In this document: positions 19,440 to 32,970 of the stretch, piece by piece
Numbering within the stretch: the stretch's first letter is position 1
Layout of the letters: every line of letters begins with the position of its first letter
Assembly (NCBI GenBank): GCA_029051525.1
Contig: JAIDKG010000099.1
Span: forward strand, 1-64,000
Source of the DNA: Muribaculaceae bacterium
GTDB lineage: Bacteria > Bacteroidota > Bacteroidia > Bacteroidales > Muribaculaceae
DNA length: 64,000 bases
Direction: 5' to 3'
Made by a program: the position numbers and the translations under genes
The notes under the pieces: generated by a model
What the model saw: only the letters and a program-made list of their open reading frames with translations
Told to the model about the DNA's origin: nothing
The model's database searches: none

Positions 19440-20495
19440 ATGGCTACTATCTCGCTTTATAATCTCCGTGCCGCTTCGGCCTCGGCTGCCGTCGCGACTC
19501 TGCTGCTTCTACCTCTTACGGCTTCTCCTACCGCAATGTCGCAGAAGAGAGAGGTCACCGATCTGCCCGAACTCCTCGTGGAATCGAAGCGCCGACCGGT
19601 GTTGCATCTCACCGGCTACCTACGCGAGTATTCCGCTATGACCGGTTCGGGCGACACCGTATTCCTCTTTCGCGAAAAGATAGTGGACTTCATGGTGCCC
19701 GGCAAACATACCTCGGGCTTCAAGGGCTGGACCACGCCAAGGATGCTGGCCACAAGGTCATATTACCGATTCACCAATTCCAATGGACTCGACAGCGTCA
19801 GCGCCCATTACCGCGGACATTTCTCTTGGTCCGACTGGGTGGGGATACTGCATCGCACACCTATCCCCGGTTCGCTTCGGGCACTCGACTCCCGGGCCGA
19901 CACTATCTTCGGCAAATACAGTCCGTCGCAGATCTGGACACGCTTCGACGATGGCTTACAGCTGGAAATCAATGTATTGGCCGATACTACCAACCAAAAG
20001 TGGATACCCGGCTTCAACACAATGATGCGCAGTGATATGACATTCGACAAAATCAATGTGCAATACGACTTCTCGGCCATCGGCAGCACCGAACTACTGG
20101 CCGACAATATCGACCGCATCAGATTCCTCATCGAGGCCAATGGAGCTTCCCGCAATCGCTATCGGCTCGGCAACCGCTCCACCCCGAGCTATATGGACAC
20201 CTATGCCGAAATCTATATCACCGACCGTGAATATCTATCGGTCAAGGATGCACGCCGCCTGGAGAAACACCCGCCGCGTAACGAAGATATCTACATTCAG
20301 TCGCCTCTCGATGCCCCGCAACTACCCGACGGGATATTAGCACTCATGTCGCGGGTAGATGGTATCGACTACAAGGCCCTCCGACTTGAAGCCAAAGTCG
20401 ATAACCGCCTCACTAAATTCGAGCGCCGACCACCCTCAACCGTCAAAGTCTTTAAGGCCAAGGCGAAGCGACTGCTGAAATCACTGTTTGAATAG
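19440..20495 (+). CDS. conserved exported hypothetical protein
   Basis: Signal-like N-terminus, LPELLVESKRRPVLHLTGYLREYS. The ORF-track start at 19407 overlaps a TAACTTTG -7 element (19402-19409), so the ATG at 19440 is preferred. Confidence 0.6.
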   Translation: MATISLYNLRAASASAAVATLLLLPLTASPTAMSQKREVTDLPELLVESKRRPVLHLTGYLREYSAMTGSGDTVFLFREKIVDFMVPGKHTSGFKGWTTPRMLATRSYYRFTNSNGLDSVSAHYRGHFSWSDWVGILHRTPIPGSLRALDSRADTIFGKYSPSQIWTRFDDGLQLEINVLADTTNQKWIPGFNTMMRSDMTFDKINVQYDFSAIGSTELLADNIDRIRFLIEANGASRNRYRLGNRSTPSYMDTYAEIYITDREYLSVKDARRLEKHPPRNEDIYIQSPLDAPQLPDGILALMSRVDGIDYKALRLEAKVDNRLTKFERRPPSTVKVFKAKAKRLLKSLFE

Positions 20496-20601
20496 TGCGG
20501 CTTGCCATGGCCCGCAAAATCATTTGTAACCGGCAGCAACTGAAGCGGCAACCGGGTTGTATTTTTAAGAATTTTCAGCTCCAAGGTGTGATTTTTCTTA
20601 T

Positions 20602-20639
20602 TTAGAATGATTCTAATTAGAATTATTTTTGTAATTTTG
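20602..20639 (+). promoter_or_regulatory. Fur-like 7-1-7 operator overlapping a Bacteroidetes promoter for feoAB
   Basis: TTAGAAT-g-ATTCTAA (20602-20616), nested ATTCTAATTAGAAT (20610-20623), then TAATTTTG (20632-20639). Confidence 0.6.
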
Positions 20640-20750
20640 CCCTCGCAATGGTGAGAGCAGCCCCGCTGCGTGGGGATAGCTCATCATCTGCTCTCCATCC
20701 CCCATGATATAGATTACCCCGGGGCAGGAGACTAACCCCTAAATGTAGAT

Positions 20751-23207
20751 ATGAGACTATCACAACTTAAACCCGGAGAGAAAGCCGTGGTGACCAAGAT
20801 TCTTGGCCACGGTGCTTTTCGCAAACGTGTGATGGAGATGGGATTCGTGCGCGGCCGTGAGGTGACCATGGTGCTCAATGCCCCTCTCCAGGATCCCATC
20901 AAATATAAACTGATGGACTATGAGGTGAGTCTACGGCGTTCCGAGGCCGAACTTATCGAAGTAGAGCCCTACGAGCAATGGATTCTCCATAAGAACCGAG
21001 CAGCGCATCCCGAGACAGCAAGTCACGACCCGGCCTCTTCCGACAATGCCGAGGAGTTTGAGCCCAAGGATAGAATCATCAATGTGGCTCTGATCGGCAA
21101 TCCCAACTGTGGCAAGACGTCGCTCTTCAATATCGTGTCGGGCGCCCACGAACATGTGGGTAATTATGCCGGTGTCACCGTGGGTGCGAAGGCGGGCACT
21201 GTGAAGTATAAGGGGTATCGGTTCAATATAGTCGACCTTCCGGGCACTTACTCCCTCTCGGCTTATTCGCCCGAAGAATTATATGTGATGCGCTATCTCA
21301 ATCAGGAGATGCCCGACGTGATAGTCAATGTCGTGGTGGCATCCAATCTGGAGCGCAACCTCTACCTCACCACCGAACTCATAGATATGAACCGCAGTAT
21401 GGTGATCGACCTCAACATGTATGATGAGCTCGAGCGCTCCAAAGCGGTGCTGGATTATGAGAATCTCGGCAAACTGCTCGGTGTGCCCGTCGTACCCACC
21501 AAGGCATCAACCGGATGGGGTGTGGACCGACTGCTCGACACGATTATCGATGTCTATGAGATGAAGCACAATGATGTGCGACACATCCATGTAAAAATGC
21601 GTCCGGAACTGGAGAAGGGTATCACCCGGGTGAAGGATATCATCAAGAACGACCACTCGGTGCCGGCCCGATTCTCGCCGCGCTATCTGGCCATCAAGAT
21701 GCTGGAGGGGGATCCGGAAGCCGATGCCCTGCTCAGCCGATCGGATTCTTACAAAGAGATCCGCGATGCCCGCGATGCCGAGGTGCAACGCATAGAGCGC
21801 GATCTGAAGGAGGATGTGCCGGCTGCCATATCGGCCGATAAGTATGGATTCATTCAGGGCGCTTTGGCCGAGACGATGCAGGGGAATGTGCTCGAGGAGC
21901 AGAAGACCACCCGAATCATCGATGCATTGGTCACCAGCAAACTATTCGGTTTCCCGATCTTCCTTTGCGTGATGTTCCTTATGTTCTGGGCCACTTTCCA
22001 GTTGGGGAGTTATCCGATGGAGTGGATCGAATCGCTCGTATCATGGATATCCGGTCTCATCGGCAAGCATATGGCCGATGGACCCCTCAAAGACCTGCTG
22101 CTCGATGGCATAATCGGCGGTGTGGGAGGTGTGATCGTTTTCCTCCCCAATATCCTGATACTCTATTTCTTCATCTCAATGATGGAGGATACCGGCTATA
22201 TGGCCCGCGTGGCATTCATCATGGATAAGGTGATGCATAAGATGGGGCTGCACGGCAAGTCGTTTATACCTCTGGTGATGGGATTCGGCTGCAATGTGCC
22301 GGCCATTATGTCGACCCGAATCATCGAGAGCCGGTCGAGCCGATTGATCACAATCCTTATCAATCCATTCGTGAGCTGCTCGGCCCGTATCCCTATCTAT
22401 GTGCTCCTCGTGGGGGCCTTCTTCCCGCATCAGGGGGCGTTGGTATTCTTCTGTCTATATCTGCTCGGCATAATCGTGGCGGTGCTCACGGCGCGCCTTA
22501 TGCGCCGATTCTGGTTCAAGGCCGATGAGACACCCTTCGTGATGGAGCTCCCACCCTACCGCATACCCACCGTAAAGGCAATCGCACGTGGCATGTGGAG
22601 CAAAGCCCATCAGTACCTCAACAAGATGGGTGGCATAATCCTCGTGGCCTCTATCATCATCTGGGCTCTCTCCTACTTCCCCCGATATGAGATGCAGCAG
22701 GTGCCCGAATCATATGTCACAAATACAATCGCTGAGATGCCCGCCGAGCTCCGCCAGGAGAAGACTCCCGAGCAACTCGACGCACTCGTGCTCAACGCCT
22801 ACCAGCAGGAATACTCCATTCTGGGCCATATCGGCAAATTCATGGAACCCGTGGTAGAACCCATGGAGTATGGCTGGCGCACCACCGTGGCACTCCTGGC
22901 CGGAGCCGCCGCCAAGGAGGTGGTGGTATCCACAATGGGTGTGCTCTACGTAGGCGAAGACGACGCCGACCTGATTTCCGAGCGTCTCACAAGTCCCTCC
23001 CCCATCACCGGCCAACCACCCTTCACCCCGGCCAAGGCCTTATCCTTCATGGTCTTCGTGCTGCTCTACGTGCCATGTATCGCCACCCTCGCCGCAATAG
23101 CCCGCGAGACCGAATCATGGAAATATGCTGCTTTCTCCCTGACCTACAACACCCTCCTGGCCTGGATTCTCGCATTCATCACCTTCCGAATCGCCATCCT
23201 CTTCTGA
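20751..23207 (+). CDS. feoB: FeoA-FeoB fusion, ferrous iron transporter
   Basis: N-terminal FeoA domain MRLSQLKPGEKAVVTKILGHGAFRKRVMEMGFVRG fused to the FeoB G domain VALIGNPNCGKTSLFN and Gate/Nucleoside-type TM region. Confidence 0.97.
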   Translation: MRLSQLKPGEKAVVTKILGHGAFRKRVMEMGFVRGREVTMVLNAPLQDPIKYKLMDYEVSLRRSEAELIEVEPYEQWILHKNRAAHPETASHDPASSDNAEEFEPKDRIINVALIGNPNCGKTSLFNIVSGAHEHVGNYAGVTVGAKAGTVKYKGYRFNIVDLPGTYSLSAYSPEELYVMRYLNQEMPDVIVNVVVASNLERNLYLTTELIDMNRSMVIDLNMYDELERSKAVLDYENLGKLLGVPVVPTKASTGWGVDRLLDTIIDVYEMKHNDVRHIHVKMRPELEKGITRVKDIIKNDHSVPARFSPRYLAIKMLEGDPEADALLSRSDSYKEIRDARDAEVQRIERDLKEDVPAAISADKYGFIQGALAETMQGNVLEEQKTTRIIDALVTSKLFGFPIFLCVMFLMFWATFQLGSYPMEWIESLVSWISGLIGKHMADGPLKDLLLDGIIGGVGGVIVFLPNILILYFFISMMEDTGYMARVAFIMDKVMHKMGLHGKSFIPLVMGFGCNVPAIMSTRIIESRSSRLITILINPFVSCSARIPIYVLLVGAFFPHQGALVFFCLYLLGIIVAVLTARLMRRFWFKADETPFVMELPPYRIPTVKAIARGMWSKAHQYLNKMGGIILVASIIIWALSYFPRYEMQQVPESYVTNTIAEMPAELRQEKTPEQLDALVLNAYQQEYSILGHIGKFMEPVVEPMEYGWRTTVALLAGAAAKEVVVSTMGVLYVGEDDADLISERLTSPSPITGQPPFTPAKALSFMVFVLLYVPCIATLAAIARETESWKYAAFSLTYNTLLAWILAFITFRIAILF

Positions 23208-23230
23208 GGAAAGAGGTCTCATAACATACT

Positions 23231-23271
23231 TTGCTGCGGCACCCTGATGTAAATTCGGCGTGCCGCAGCAA
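23231..23271 (+). terminator. hairpin after feoAB
   Basis: TTGCTGCGGCAC...GTGCCGCAGCAA followed by TCTTTTA. Confidence 0.65.
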
Positions 23272-23340
23272 TCTTTTATGGGGCCGAAGCGTTATTAAGA
23301 TAGTGTCTTAAGGACTTGGCGGCTCTCGGATGCCGCTATC

Positions 23341-23440
23341 TTTCATGAATACGGGTAACTGTAATACACACTTTTTCATGAATACGGGTAACTGTAATAC
23401 ACACTTTTTCATGATTACCGGTAAGGGGATTACCCACTTT
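23341..23440. repeat. three tandem 33-bp repeats upstream of clpC (third diverged)
   Basis: TTTCATGAATACGGGTAACTGTAATACACACTT starts at 23341 and 23374; the diverged copy TTTCATGATTACCGGTAAGGGGATTACCCACTTTT starts at 23407. Confidence 0.95.
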
Positions 23441-23449
23441 TAATTCTTT

Positions 23450-23466
23450 TTGGCACACTTATTGCT
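23450..23466 (+). promoter_or_regulatory. sigma-54 (RpoN) -24/-12 promoter of clpC
   Basis: TTGGCACACTTATTGCT: TGGCAC-N5-TTGC, with GG and GC separated by exactly 10 nt. Confidence 0.65.
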
Positions 23467-23490
23467 ATTAAAAAGAAAAACCAAGTATAG

Positions 23491-26157
<2,667 letters not shown>

Positions 26158-26171
26158 GCCCCCCCAAGAAA

Positions 26172-26663
26172 ATGAAACGCATAGGAATCCTAAGCGATAC
26201 CCACAGCCACTGGGATGATAAATACACCCTCTACTTCATCGACTGCGATGAAATCTGGCACGCCGGCGATATCGGGGATATCTCCCTTCTGGAACGTCTG
26301 GAAGCAATCGGCCCAAAAGTAAGAGCCGTGAGTGGCAACGTGGACCATGGCGAAGTGCGCCGACGCTGCCGCGAACTGGAGATTTTCACCATCGAAGGTG
26401 TGAAGGTGCTGCTCACTCATATCGGCGGCTATCCCGGCAAATGGGCTCCGGGGATGCAGAAACTGCTGCGCGAAGAGAATATCACACTGATGATCGACGG
26501 GCATAGCCACATACTCCGTGTGATGTATGACCCTCAGCTGCAGCTGCTCCACATCAACCCCGGAGCCGCCGGACGCCAGGGATGGCAAAAGAAGCGCACT
26601 CTGGTGCGCCTCACAATCGACGGCACCGATATGCGCGACTGCGAAGTAATCGAACTGGCCTGA
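26172..26663 (+). CDS. YfcE/MJ0936 family metallophosphoesterase
   Basis: MKRIGILSDTHSHWDDK, EIWHAGDIGD, VSGNVDHGEVR, MIDGHSHI. Confidence 0.92.
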   Translation: MKRIGILSDTHSHWDDKYTLYFIDCDEIWHAGDIGDISLLERLEAIGPKVRAVSGNVDHGEVRRRCRELEIFTIEGVKVLLTHIGGYPGKWAPGMQKLLREENITLMIDGHSHILRVMYDPQLQLLHINPGAAGRQGWQKKRTLVRLTIDGTDMRDCEVIELA

Positions 26664-26831
26664 GGAGCGACGCCTGCGCCATCCTTCCCTCGGCTCCGGC
26701 AACCCCCAATCCGGCCTACACTTCTCAAAGAAACTGCCTCTTTTGCACCTATCGGGCGCAAGGGAGGCTTTCTTTAGTTAGTAAGAGCCGACGTTGGCTG
26801 CCCGGCAGTTGGCTATGTCGGATTTTTTTCG

Positions 26832-26839
26832 TAACTTTG
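26832..26839 (+). promoter_or_regulatory. -7 element for gyrA
   Basis: TAACTTTG. Confidence 0.5.
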
Positions 26840-26899
26840 TAGCTTAGGAAAGCCCCTCGCAAGAGGAGACTTTTCACAAACTTTTGTAGAAAAAACAAC

Positions 26900-29521
26900 A
26901 TGCAAGGAGACGACAAGATTATCCCTATCAACATTGATTCGGAAATGAAAAGCGCGTATATCGACTACTCGATGTCGGTAATCGTGTCGCGCGCACTTCC
27001 GGATGTGAGAGACGGCTTCAAACCGGTGCACCGCCGTGTGCTCTACGGTATGAACGAGCTCAACAACTTCTTTTCAGGCGATACTAAGAAATCAGCCCGT
27101 ATCGTGGGCGAAGTGATGGGTAAATATCACCCTCACGGCGACTCCTCTATATACCTCACCATGGTGCGCATGGCCCAGGACTGGTCGCTGCGCTACCCTC
27201 TCGTGTTCGGCCAGGGTAACTTCGGCTCAATCGATGGCGACTCTCCGGCAGCCATGCGTTACACCGAGGTCAAACTCGCCCGTATGGGTGAGGAGATGCT
27301 CGCCGACCTCGACAAGGATACCGTCGATTTTGTGCCCAACTTCGACAATACCCTCTCCGAGCCGGCTGTGCTCCCGGCCCGTATCCCCAACCTGCTCGTC
27401 AACGGCGCCTCAGGTATCGCCGTGGGTATGGCCACCAACATGCCTCCCCACAACCTCACCGAGTCGCTCAATGCCTGCCTCGCCTATATCGACAATCCCG
27501 ATATCACCATCGAGGGCCTGATGGAGCACATCATAGCTCCCGACTTCCCCACCGGTGGCGAAATCCTCGGCATGCAGGGTGTGCGCGATGCATATGAGAC
27601 CGGACGCGGGCGCATCGTGATCCGCGCCAAATGCGAAATCGAAACCGATGGCAACCACGATGTAATCGTGATCTCGGAAATCCCCCACGGTGTAATCAAA
27701 AACGAACTCGTGAAGAGCATCGCCGACCTCGTGGAGGAGAAGAAAATCGAAGGCATATCCGACATCACCGACACTTCGGCCCGCGGGCAGATGCACATCG
27801 CAATCGACATAAAGCGCGATGCCAACGCCAATGTGATCCTCAACAAGCTCTATAAGATGACCCAGCTGCAGACGTCGTTCAGCGTCAACAACGTGGCTCT
27901 GGTCAACGGCCGTCCGCGCACACTCAACCTGCGCGAACTCATCGGCAACTTCGTGGAGCACCGTCATGAGGTCGTAATCCGCCGCACACGCTATGAACTG
28001 AAAAAAGCCGAAGAGCGCGCACATATCCTGCGTGGTTTAATAGTAGCCGTCAACAACATCGATGAGGTAATCGCTATAATCCGAGGCTCCCGCACCACCG
28101 AAGAGGCTCGCACCACTCTCGCCTCCCGATTCAACCTCGATGAGGTGCAGACCCGAGCCATCGTGGAGATGCGACTCCGACAGCTCACCGGCCTCGAAAT
28201 GGATAAACTTCAGGCCGAATATGAGGAAATCATGAAACTCATTGCCCACCTCAACGACATCCTCAACCACGATGAGGTGTGCCGTCAGGTGATGAAGGAT
28301 GAGCTGATTGAAATCCGCGACAAATATGGCGATGAGCGACGCACCCGCATCAACCACCATGCCGGCAATTTCAATGCCGAAGACTTCTACCCCGATGATG
28401 AGATGATTATCACCATCTCTCACATGGGCTACATAAAGCGAACTCCCCTCTCGGAATTCCGCACTCAGAACCGCGGCGGCCTCGGCGCCAAGGGCTCCGA
28501 CACCCGCAGCGAGGATTTCATCGAATATATCTATCCGGCCACCAACCACAACACCATGCTCTTCTTCACCGAGAAGGGCCGATGCTACTGGCTGAAGGTC
28601 TACGAGATACCCGAAGGTGGCAAGAGCTCCAAGGGAAGAGCTGTGCAGAATCTGCTCAACATCGACCCCGACGATGCCATCAATGCATTCATCAATATCA
28701 AAAAGCTCGCCGACGAGGAGTATACCCGCAGCCATAACTTGGTGTTCTGCACAAAGAAGGGTATCATCAAAAAGACCTCGCTCGAGGCTTATTCACGCCC
28801 GCGTGCCAATGGCGTGAATGCAATCATAATCCGCGAAGACGACCAGCTCATACAGGTGGCCCTTACCGATGGCAATTCCGAAATCATCATGGCCAACCGC
28901 GAAGGCCGGGCCATACGTTTCCATGAGAGCAAGGTGCGCGAGATGGGCAGAATGTCGACCGGTGTGCGCGGCATGACACTCGGCGAGGAGAATGATGAAG
29001 TAGTGGGCATGATCACCATGAAGGCCGATTCATCCGACACCATCATGGTGGTGAGCGAAAAGGGATTCGGCAAGCGCTCCGACCTCGACGACTACCGCAT
29101 CACCAACCGTGGCGGCAAGGGTGTGAAGACCATCAGCGTGACCGAAAAGACCGGCTGCCTCGTGGCAATCAAGAATGTGACCGACGCCAACGACCTGGTG
29201 ATCATCAACCAGAGCGGCATCACTATCCGTCTGGCCGTGAAGGATGTGAGAGTGATGGGCCGAGCCACTCAGGGTGTGAAACTTATCGACCTCTCACGCC
29301 GCAACGACACAATCGCATCAGTATGCAAAGTCGACTCCGATCCTGAAGAGGCCGCCGAAGCCGAACTCGCTGAGGAGACACGCACCGAAAACCGCGAAAG
29401 CATCGACACCCTCGCCGGTGAAATAGAGATGCAGGAGGCCGAAAATCTCCTCGACGAGGAAATCGACGAGGAAATCGATGAGGCAAATGAGGAAATCGAT
29501 GAGGAAGCCGACAACTTGTAA
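26900..29521 (+). CDS. gyrA: DNA gyrase subunit A
   Basis: [58 protein letters not shown]; GyrA-box-like [10 protein letters not shown]. Confidence 0.98.
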   Translation: MQGDDKIIPINIDSEMKSAYIDYSMSVIVSRALPDVRDGFKPVHRRVLYGMNELNNFFSGDTKKSARIVGEVMGKYHPHGDSSIYLTMVRMAQDWSLRYPLVFGQGNFGSIDGDSPAAMRYTEVKLARMGEEMLADLDKDTVDFVPNFDNTLSEPAVLPARIPNLLVNGASGIAVGMATNMPPHNLTESLNACLAYIDNPDITIEGLMEHIIAPDFPTGGEILGMQGVRDAYETGRGRIVIRAKCEIETDGNHDVIVISEIPHGVIKNELVKSIADLVEEKKIEGISDITDTSARGQMHIAIDIKRDANANVILNKLYKMTQLQTSFSVNNVALVNGRPRTLNLRELIGNFVEHRHEVVIRRTRYELKKAEERAHILRGLIVAVNNIDEVIAIIRGSRTTEEARTTLASRFNLDEVQTRAIVEMRLRQLTGLEMDKLQAEYEEIMKLIAHLNDILNHDEVCRQVMKDELIEIRDKYGDERRTRINHHAGNFNAEDFYPDDEMIITISHMGYIKRTPLSEFRTQNRGGLGAKGSDTRSEDFIEYIYPATNHNTMLFFTEKGRCYWLKVYEIPEGGKSSKGRAVQNLLNIDPDDAINAFINIKKLADEEYTRSHNLVFCTKKGIIKKTSLEAYSRPRANGVNAIIIREDDQLIQVALTDGNSEIIMANREGRAIRFHESKVREMGRMSTGVRGMTLGEENDEVVGMITMKADSSDTIMVVSEKGFGKRSDLDDYRITNRGGKGVKTISVTEKTGCLVAIKNVTDANDLVIINQSGITIRLAVKDVRVMGRATQGVKLIDLSRRNDTIASVCKVDSDPEEAAEAELAEETRTENRESIDTLAGEIEMQEAENLLDEEIDEEIDEANEEIDEEADNL

Positions 29522-29570
29522 GCCCTCACGATTGTTAAAAATATAAAACCTTAACCCCCGACACTTATAT

Positions 29571-30806
29571 ATGAAGAAAGTGATCACAATGGCGCTTTGC
29601 ATCGCGGCCGTAGGCTCGATGAGCGCACAGAAAGCCAATGTCGACGGAGCAAAGAAACTCTCCGGTAAATTCGACAAAATCGAAGAGGCCCGCAACCTCA
29701 TCAAGCAGGCCATGGAGAACCCCGAGACAGCCAACGATGCCAACACCTACTATGTGGCAGGCAAAATCGAGTTTGACGCCTACGACAAGGGTGTGCAGGC
29801 CGGTATGATCAATCCCGACGACCCCTCGGCCAATCCCGAGGCTATGGCTCAGGAACTCCTCAACGGCTACTCGTACTTCCTCAAGGCACTCCCCCTCGAC
29901 TCAGTGCCCAACGAAAAGGGTGAAATCAAACCCAAAGTAAGCAAGGATATCGTGAGCAAGATTGCCGGCCATTCCAACGACTTCTTCACCAGAGCCGGTG
30001 CCACAATGTATGAGCTCAAGAAATACTATCCCGAAGCATATCAGGCATTCACAATCTATGCCGACATGCCCGATCAGGCATTCCTCGGCAACAAGGCTCC
30101 CAAAATCGACGAACAGAGCCGCGCTCTCGCCTATTTCAACGCCGGCCTCTCGGCCTATGTAGGCAATGAGGTGCTCCCCGCCGCCGATGCATTCCGCAAG
30201 GCTCGCCTGCATGGCTACACCGATCCCGACAGCGATGGTGCCAACGCCTACATCTACGAAATCGCCTGCTGGCAGAACGCCATGCAGCGCGACAGCACCG
30301 TCACCGATCAGGCCACTGCCCGCATCATGGAGGTGTCGCAGGCCGGCAATGAGCGTTATGGTGTAGAGCGCCCCGTATTCATCAACAACCTGGTGAACGC
30401 CTACGTAATGGAGGGCGACTTCGACAAGGCAATCTCTACCGTCAACGACCTCATGGCCAAATACCCCGACAATTCCAACCTCTACGGTCTTCAGGGATTT
30501 ATCTACGACCGCGCCGGCAACGATGATGCCTCAATCAAGGCCTACCGTGCTGCCGCAGCCATGAACGACTGCGACTATGAGACCCTCAAAAACGCAGCCA
30601 AGAAGTTCTATCGCGTGGGCGCTGTGAAATTCGGTGAAATCGACCCCACCGATGCCGCTGCCAAGAATCAGATCAAAGCCGACTACTACGACGCCGCCAA
30701 CCAGATCTGCCAGCGCGCCAAGGCCATGCAGCAGGATGATCCCGACCTCGACCACGTAATCGATGCCATCGACTACGCTCTGACCACCTACTTCCCCGCC
30801 AACTGA
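29571..30806 (+). CDS. tetratricopeptide-repeat exported protein
   Basis: Signal peptide MKKVITMALCIAAVGSMSA; TPR-like helices (NAYVMEGDFDKAISTVNDLMAKYPDNSNLYGLQGFIYDRAGNDDASIKAYRAAA). Confidence 0.75.
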   Translation: MKKVITMALCIAAVGSMSAQKANVDGAKKLSGKFDKIEEARNLIKQAMENPETANDANTYYVAGKIEFDAYDKGVQAGMINPDDPSANPEAMAQELLNGYSYFLKALPLDSVPNEKGEIKPKVSKDIVSKIAGHSNDFFTRAGATMYELKKYYPEAYQAFTIYADMPDQAFLGNKAPKIDEQSRALAYFNAGLSAYVGNEVLPAADAFRKARLHGYTDPDSDGANAYIYEIACWQNAMQRDSTVTDQATARIMEVSQAGNERYGVERPVFINNLVNAYVMEGDFDKAISTVNDLMAKYPDNSNLYGLQGFIYDRAGNDDASIKAYRAAAAMNDCDYETLKNAAKKFYRVGAVKFGEIDPTDAAAKNQIKADYYDAANQICQRAKAMQQDDPDLDHVIDAIDYALTTYFPAN

Positions 30807-30833
30807 TCATTTCCATCTCTCAGATAAATAACC

Positions 30834-30880
30834 TCGACCCCGCCGGGATATCCTCACCAAGGCTCTCCCGTCGGGGTCGA
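30834..30880 (+). terminator. hairpin after the TPR gene
   Basis: TCGACCCCGcCGGGA...TCCCGtCGGGGTCGA; no strong T-tract. Confidence 0.45.
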
Positions 30881-31005
30881 TGTCATGTAGTGACAGCAGC
30901 TCCCGCATAGGCTCGGGATCCCCTCATTTATGTTATAAAGCATTTTTTTTGGATTTTTCCATTAAAAAACATCCCTGATTCCTTTATTAAGTGGCGATTA
31001 CTTTG

Positions 31006-31013
31006 TAACTTTG
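31006..31013 (+). promoter_or_regulatory. -7 element for the mre operon
   Basis: TAACTTTG about 40 nt upstream of mreB. Confidence 0.5.
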
Positions 31014-31052
31014 TAGTCTGTAACACAAATAAACCCTCCGACACTGTTTTCT

Positions 31053-32072
31053 ATGGGACTTTTTTCATTTACTCAGGAAATCGCGATGGATCTCGGCACC
31101 GCCAATTCCATCATCATCCATAACGACAAGATTGTGGTCGACGAGCCCTCGGTCGTGGCCATTCAGAATAAAACCGATAAAGTAATCGCCGTAGGCACCA
31201 CCGCCCACCAGATGGAGGGCAAGGAGTCGCCGGGCATCCGCACTATCCGCCCGCTGCGCGATGGTGTAATCGCCGACTTCGACGCCGCCGAGCAGATGAT
31301 CCGCGGCATGGTGAAGATGGTGAGCTCGAAGCGACGCTGGTTTTCACCCTCTCTCCGCATGGTGGTATGCATCCCCTCCGGCTCAACCGAAGTGGAGATT
31401 CGCGCCGTGCGCGACTCGAGCGAACATGCCGGTGGCCGCGATGTGTATATGATCTATGAGCCCATGGCCGCCGCTCTGGGCATCGGGCTCGATGTGGAGG
31501 CGCCCGAAGGCAATATGATTGTTGATATAGGTGGTGGTTCCACTGAAATTGCTGTGATCTCGCTCGGAGGTATCGTAAGCAATAAGTCGATCCGTCTGGC
31601 CGGCAACGAACTCACCGCCGACATCCAGGAGCACATGGGCCGTGTGCACAATCTCAAGGTGGGCACCACTATGGCCGAGCAGATCAAAATCCATGTAGGC
31701 TCCGCTCTCGAAGAGCTCGATGATGCGCCGGAACCCTTCGTGGTGTGCGGTCCCAACAAGCTCACATCCCTCCCCATGGAGGTAAAGGTGACTCATCAGG
31801 AAATCTCCCACTGCATCGACAAGACCATCACCAAGATGGAGGTGGCAATCCTGGCAGCCCTCGAGCAGACTCCTCCGGAACTCTACGCCGACATCGTGCG
31901 CAATGGCATCTACCTCGCCGGCGGCGGCGCCCTGCTCCGTGGACTGGCCAAGCGACTCACCGACCGCTTCCAGATCGAGTTTAAAATCCCCGAAGACCCA
32001 CTGCATGCCGTGGCTCGCGGCACAGGTGTGGCCCTGAAGAATATCAACCGGTTCTCATTCCTGATCCGCTGA
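31053..32072 (+). CDS. mreB: rod shape-determining protein MreB
   Basis: AMDLGTANSIIIHND, MIVDIGGGSTEIAVISLGGIV, LAGGGALLRGLAKRL. Confidence 0.98.
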   Translation: MGLFSFTQEIAMDLGTANSIIIHNDKIVVDEPSVVAIQNKTDKVIAVGTTAHQMEGKESPGIRTIRPLRDGVIADFDAAEQMIRGMVKMVSSKRRWFSPSLRMVVCIPSGSTEVEIRAVRDSSEHAGGRDVYMIYEPMAAALGIGLDVEAPEGNMIVDIGGGSTEIAVISLGGIVSNKSIRLAGNELTADIQEHMGRVHNLKVGTTMAEQIKIHVGSALEELDDAPEPFVVCGPNKLTSLPMEVKVTHQEISHCIDKTITKMEVAILAALEQTPPELYADIVRNGIYLAGGGALLRGLAKRLTDRFQIEFKIPEDPLHAVARGTGVALKNINRFSFLIR

Positions 32073-32088
32073 TGCGGCAACCGATTAA

Positions 32089-32934
32089 GTGAGAAATCTA
32101 CTGAATTTCATCATCAGATATAGCACATGGTTCGTTTTTGCGATCTATGTGCTTCTGAGTTGTATGATGTTGTCGCAACGCGATGATTACCATGCCTCGG
32201 TGCTCCTCTCAAGTGCCAATGCCGTAAGCGGCGGTGTGTATCGCGGTGCGCGCACCGTGACAGGTTATTTCCACCTGCGCGACATCAACCGCAGCCTCCA
32301 GGAGTCGAATGCGGCTCTCGAGAATGAGATTCTAAATCTCCGCAACAAGCTCGACGAATACCGCACTCTCCTCTCGGATACTGTGGCTGTGCGCGAGGAG
32401 CATCGCTACGACTATATCCTCGCCTCGGTGCTCAATAACTCCACACGCTCTCCGCGCAACTACATCACAATCGACCGCGGCACTCTCGACGGTGTGGCCC
32501 AAGGCATGGGCGTGGTAGATCACAACGGCATCGTGGGAATAGTCAATGTGGCCGGTCCCCACACGGCCCGCGTGATCTCGATCCTCAACCAGACACAGCA
32601 TTTCTCGGTCAAGCTCAAGGACACACCCTATGTGGGGTCGCTCTCCTGGAAGGGCTCCGACCCGAGAATCGCATACATGGAGGAGGTGCCGCGCCACGCG
32701 CAGTATCACACCGGCGACACGGTGGTCACATCAGGTTTCTCCACCACATTCCCCTATGGCATCAATGTGGGCACGGTGATGAACCGTGTGCGTATGGCCG
32801 ACGATAATTTCTACGTGCTTAAAATCCGTCTGGCCAGCGACTTCGAGACTCTCAGCACAGTGCGTGTGATCAAGGATTTCTATAAGGAGGAACTCGATTC
32901 GCTCAGCAAATTCGATGTGGAGCCCCCTCTCTGA
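32089..32934 (+). CDS. mreC: rod shape-determining protein MreC (GTG start)
   Basis: Single TM, coiled coil, YITIDRGTLDGVAQGMGVVDHNGIVGIV; position between mreB and mreD. Confidence 0.95.
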   Translation: MRNLLNFIIRYSTWFVFAIYVLLSCMMLSQRDDYHASVLLSSANAVSGGVYRGARTVTGYFHLRDINRSLQESNAALENEILNLRNKLDEYRTLLSDTVAVREEHRYDYILASVLNNSTRSPRNYITIDRGTLDGVAQGMGVVDHNGIVGIVNVAGPHTARVISILNQTQHFSVKLKDTPYVGSLSWKGSDPRIAYMEEVPRHAQYHTGDTVVTSGFSTTFPYGINVGTVMNRVRMADDNFYVLKIRLASDFETLSTVRVIKDFYKEELDSLSKFDVEPPL

Positions 32935-32970
32935 CCCACTCTCCTCTTCACTCCCTCTCAACAGTTGCTT

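Noticed and set aside
20751-23207. FeoA-FeoB fusion as a novelty
   Set aside because: FeoAB fusions are known in Bacteroidetes; only its upstream region is reported as a finding.
23341-23440. 33-bp repeats as a mini-CRISPR
   Set aside because: Units are directly abutting with no spacers and no cas genes in the window.
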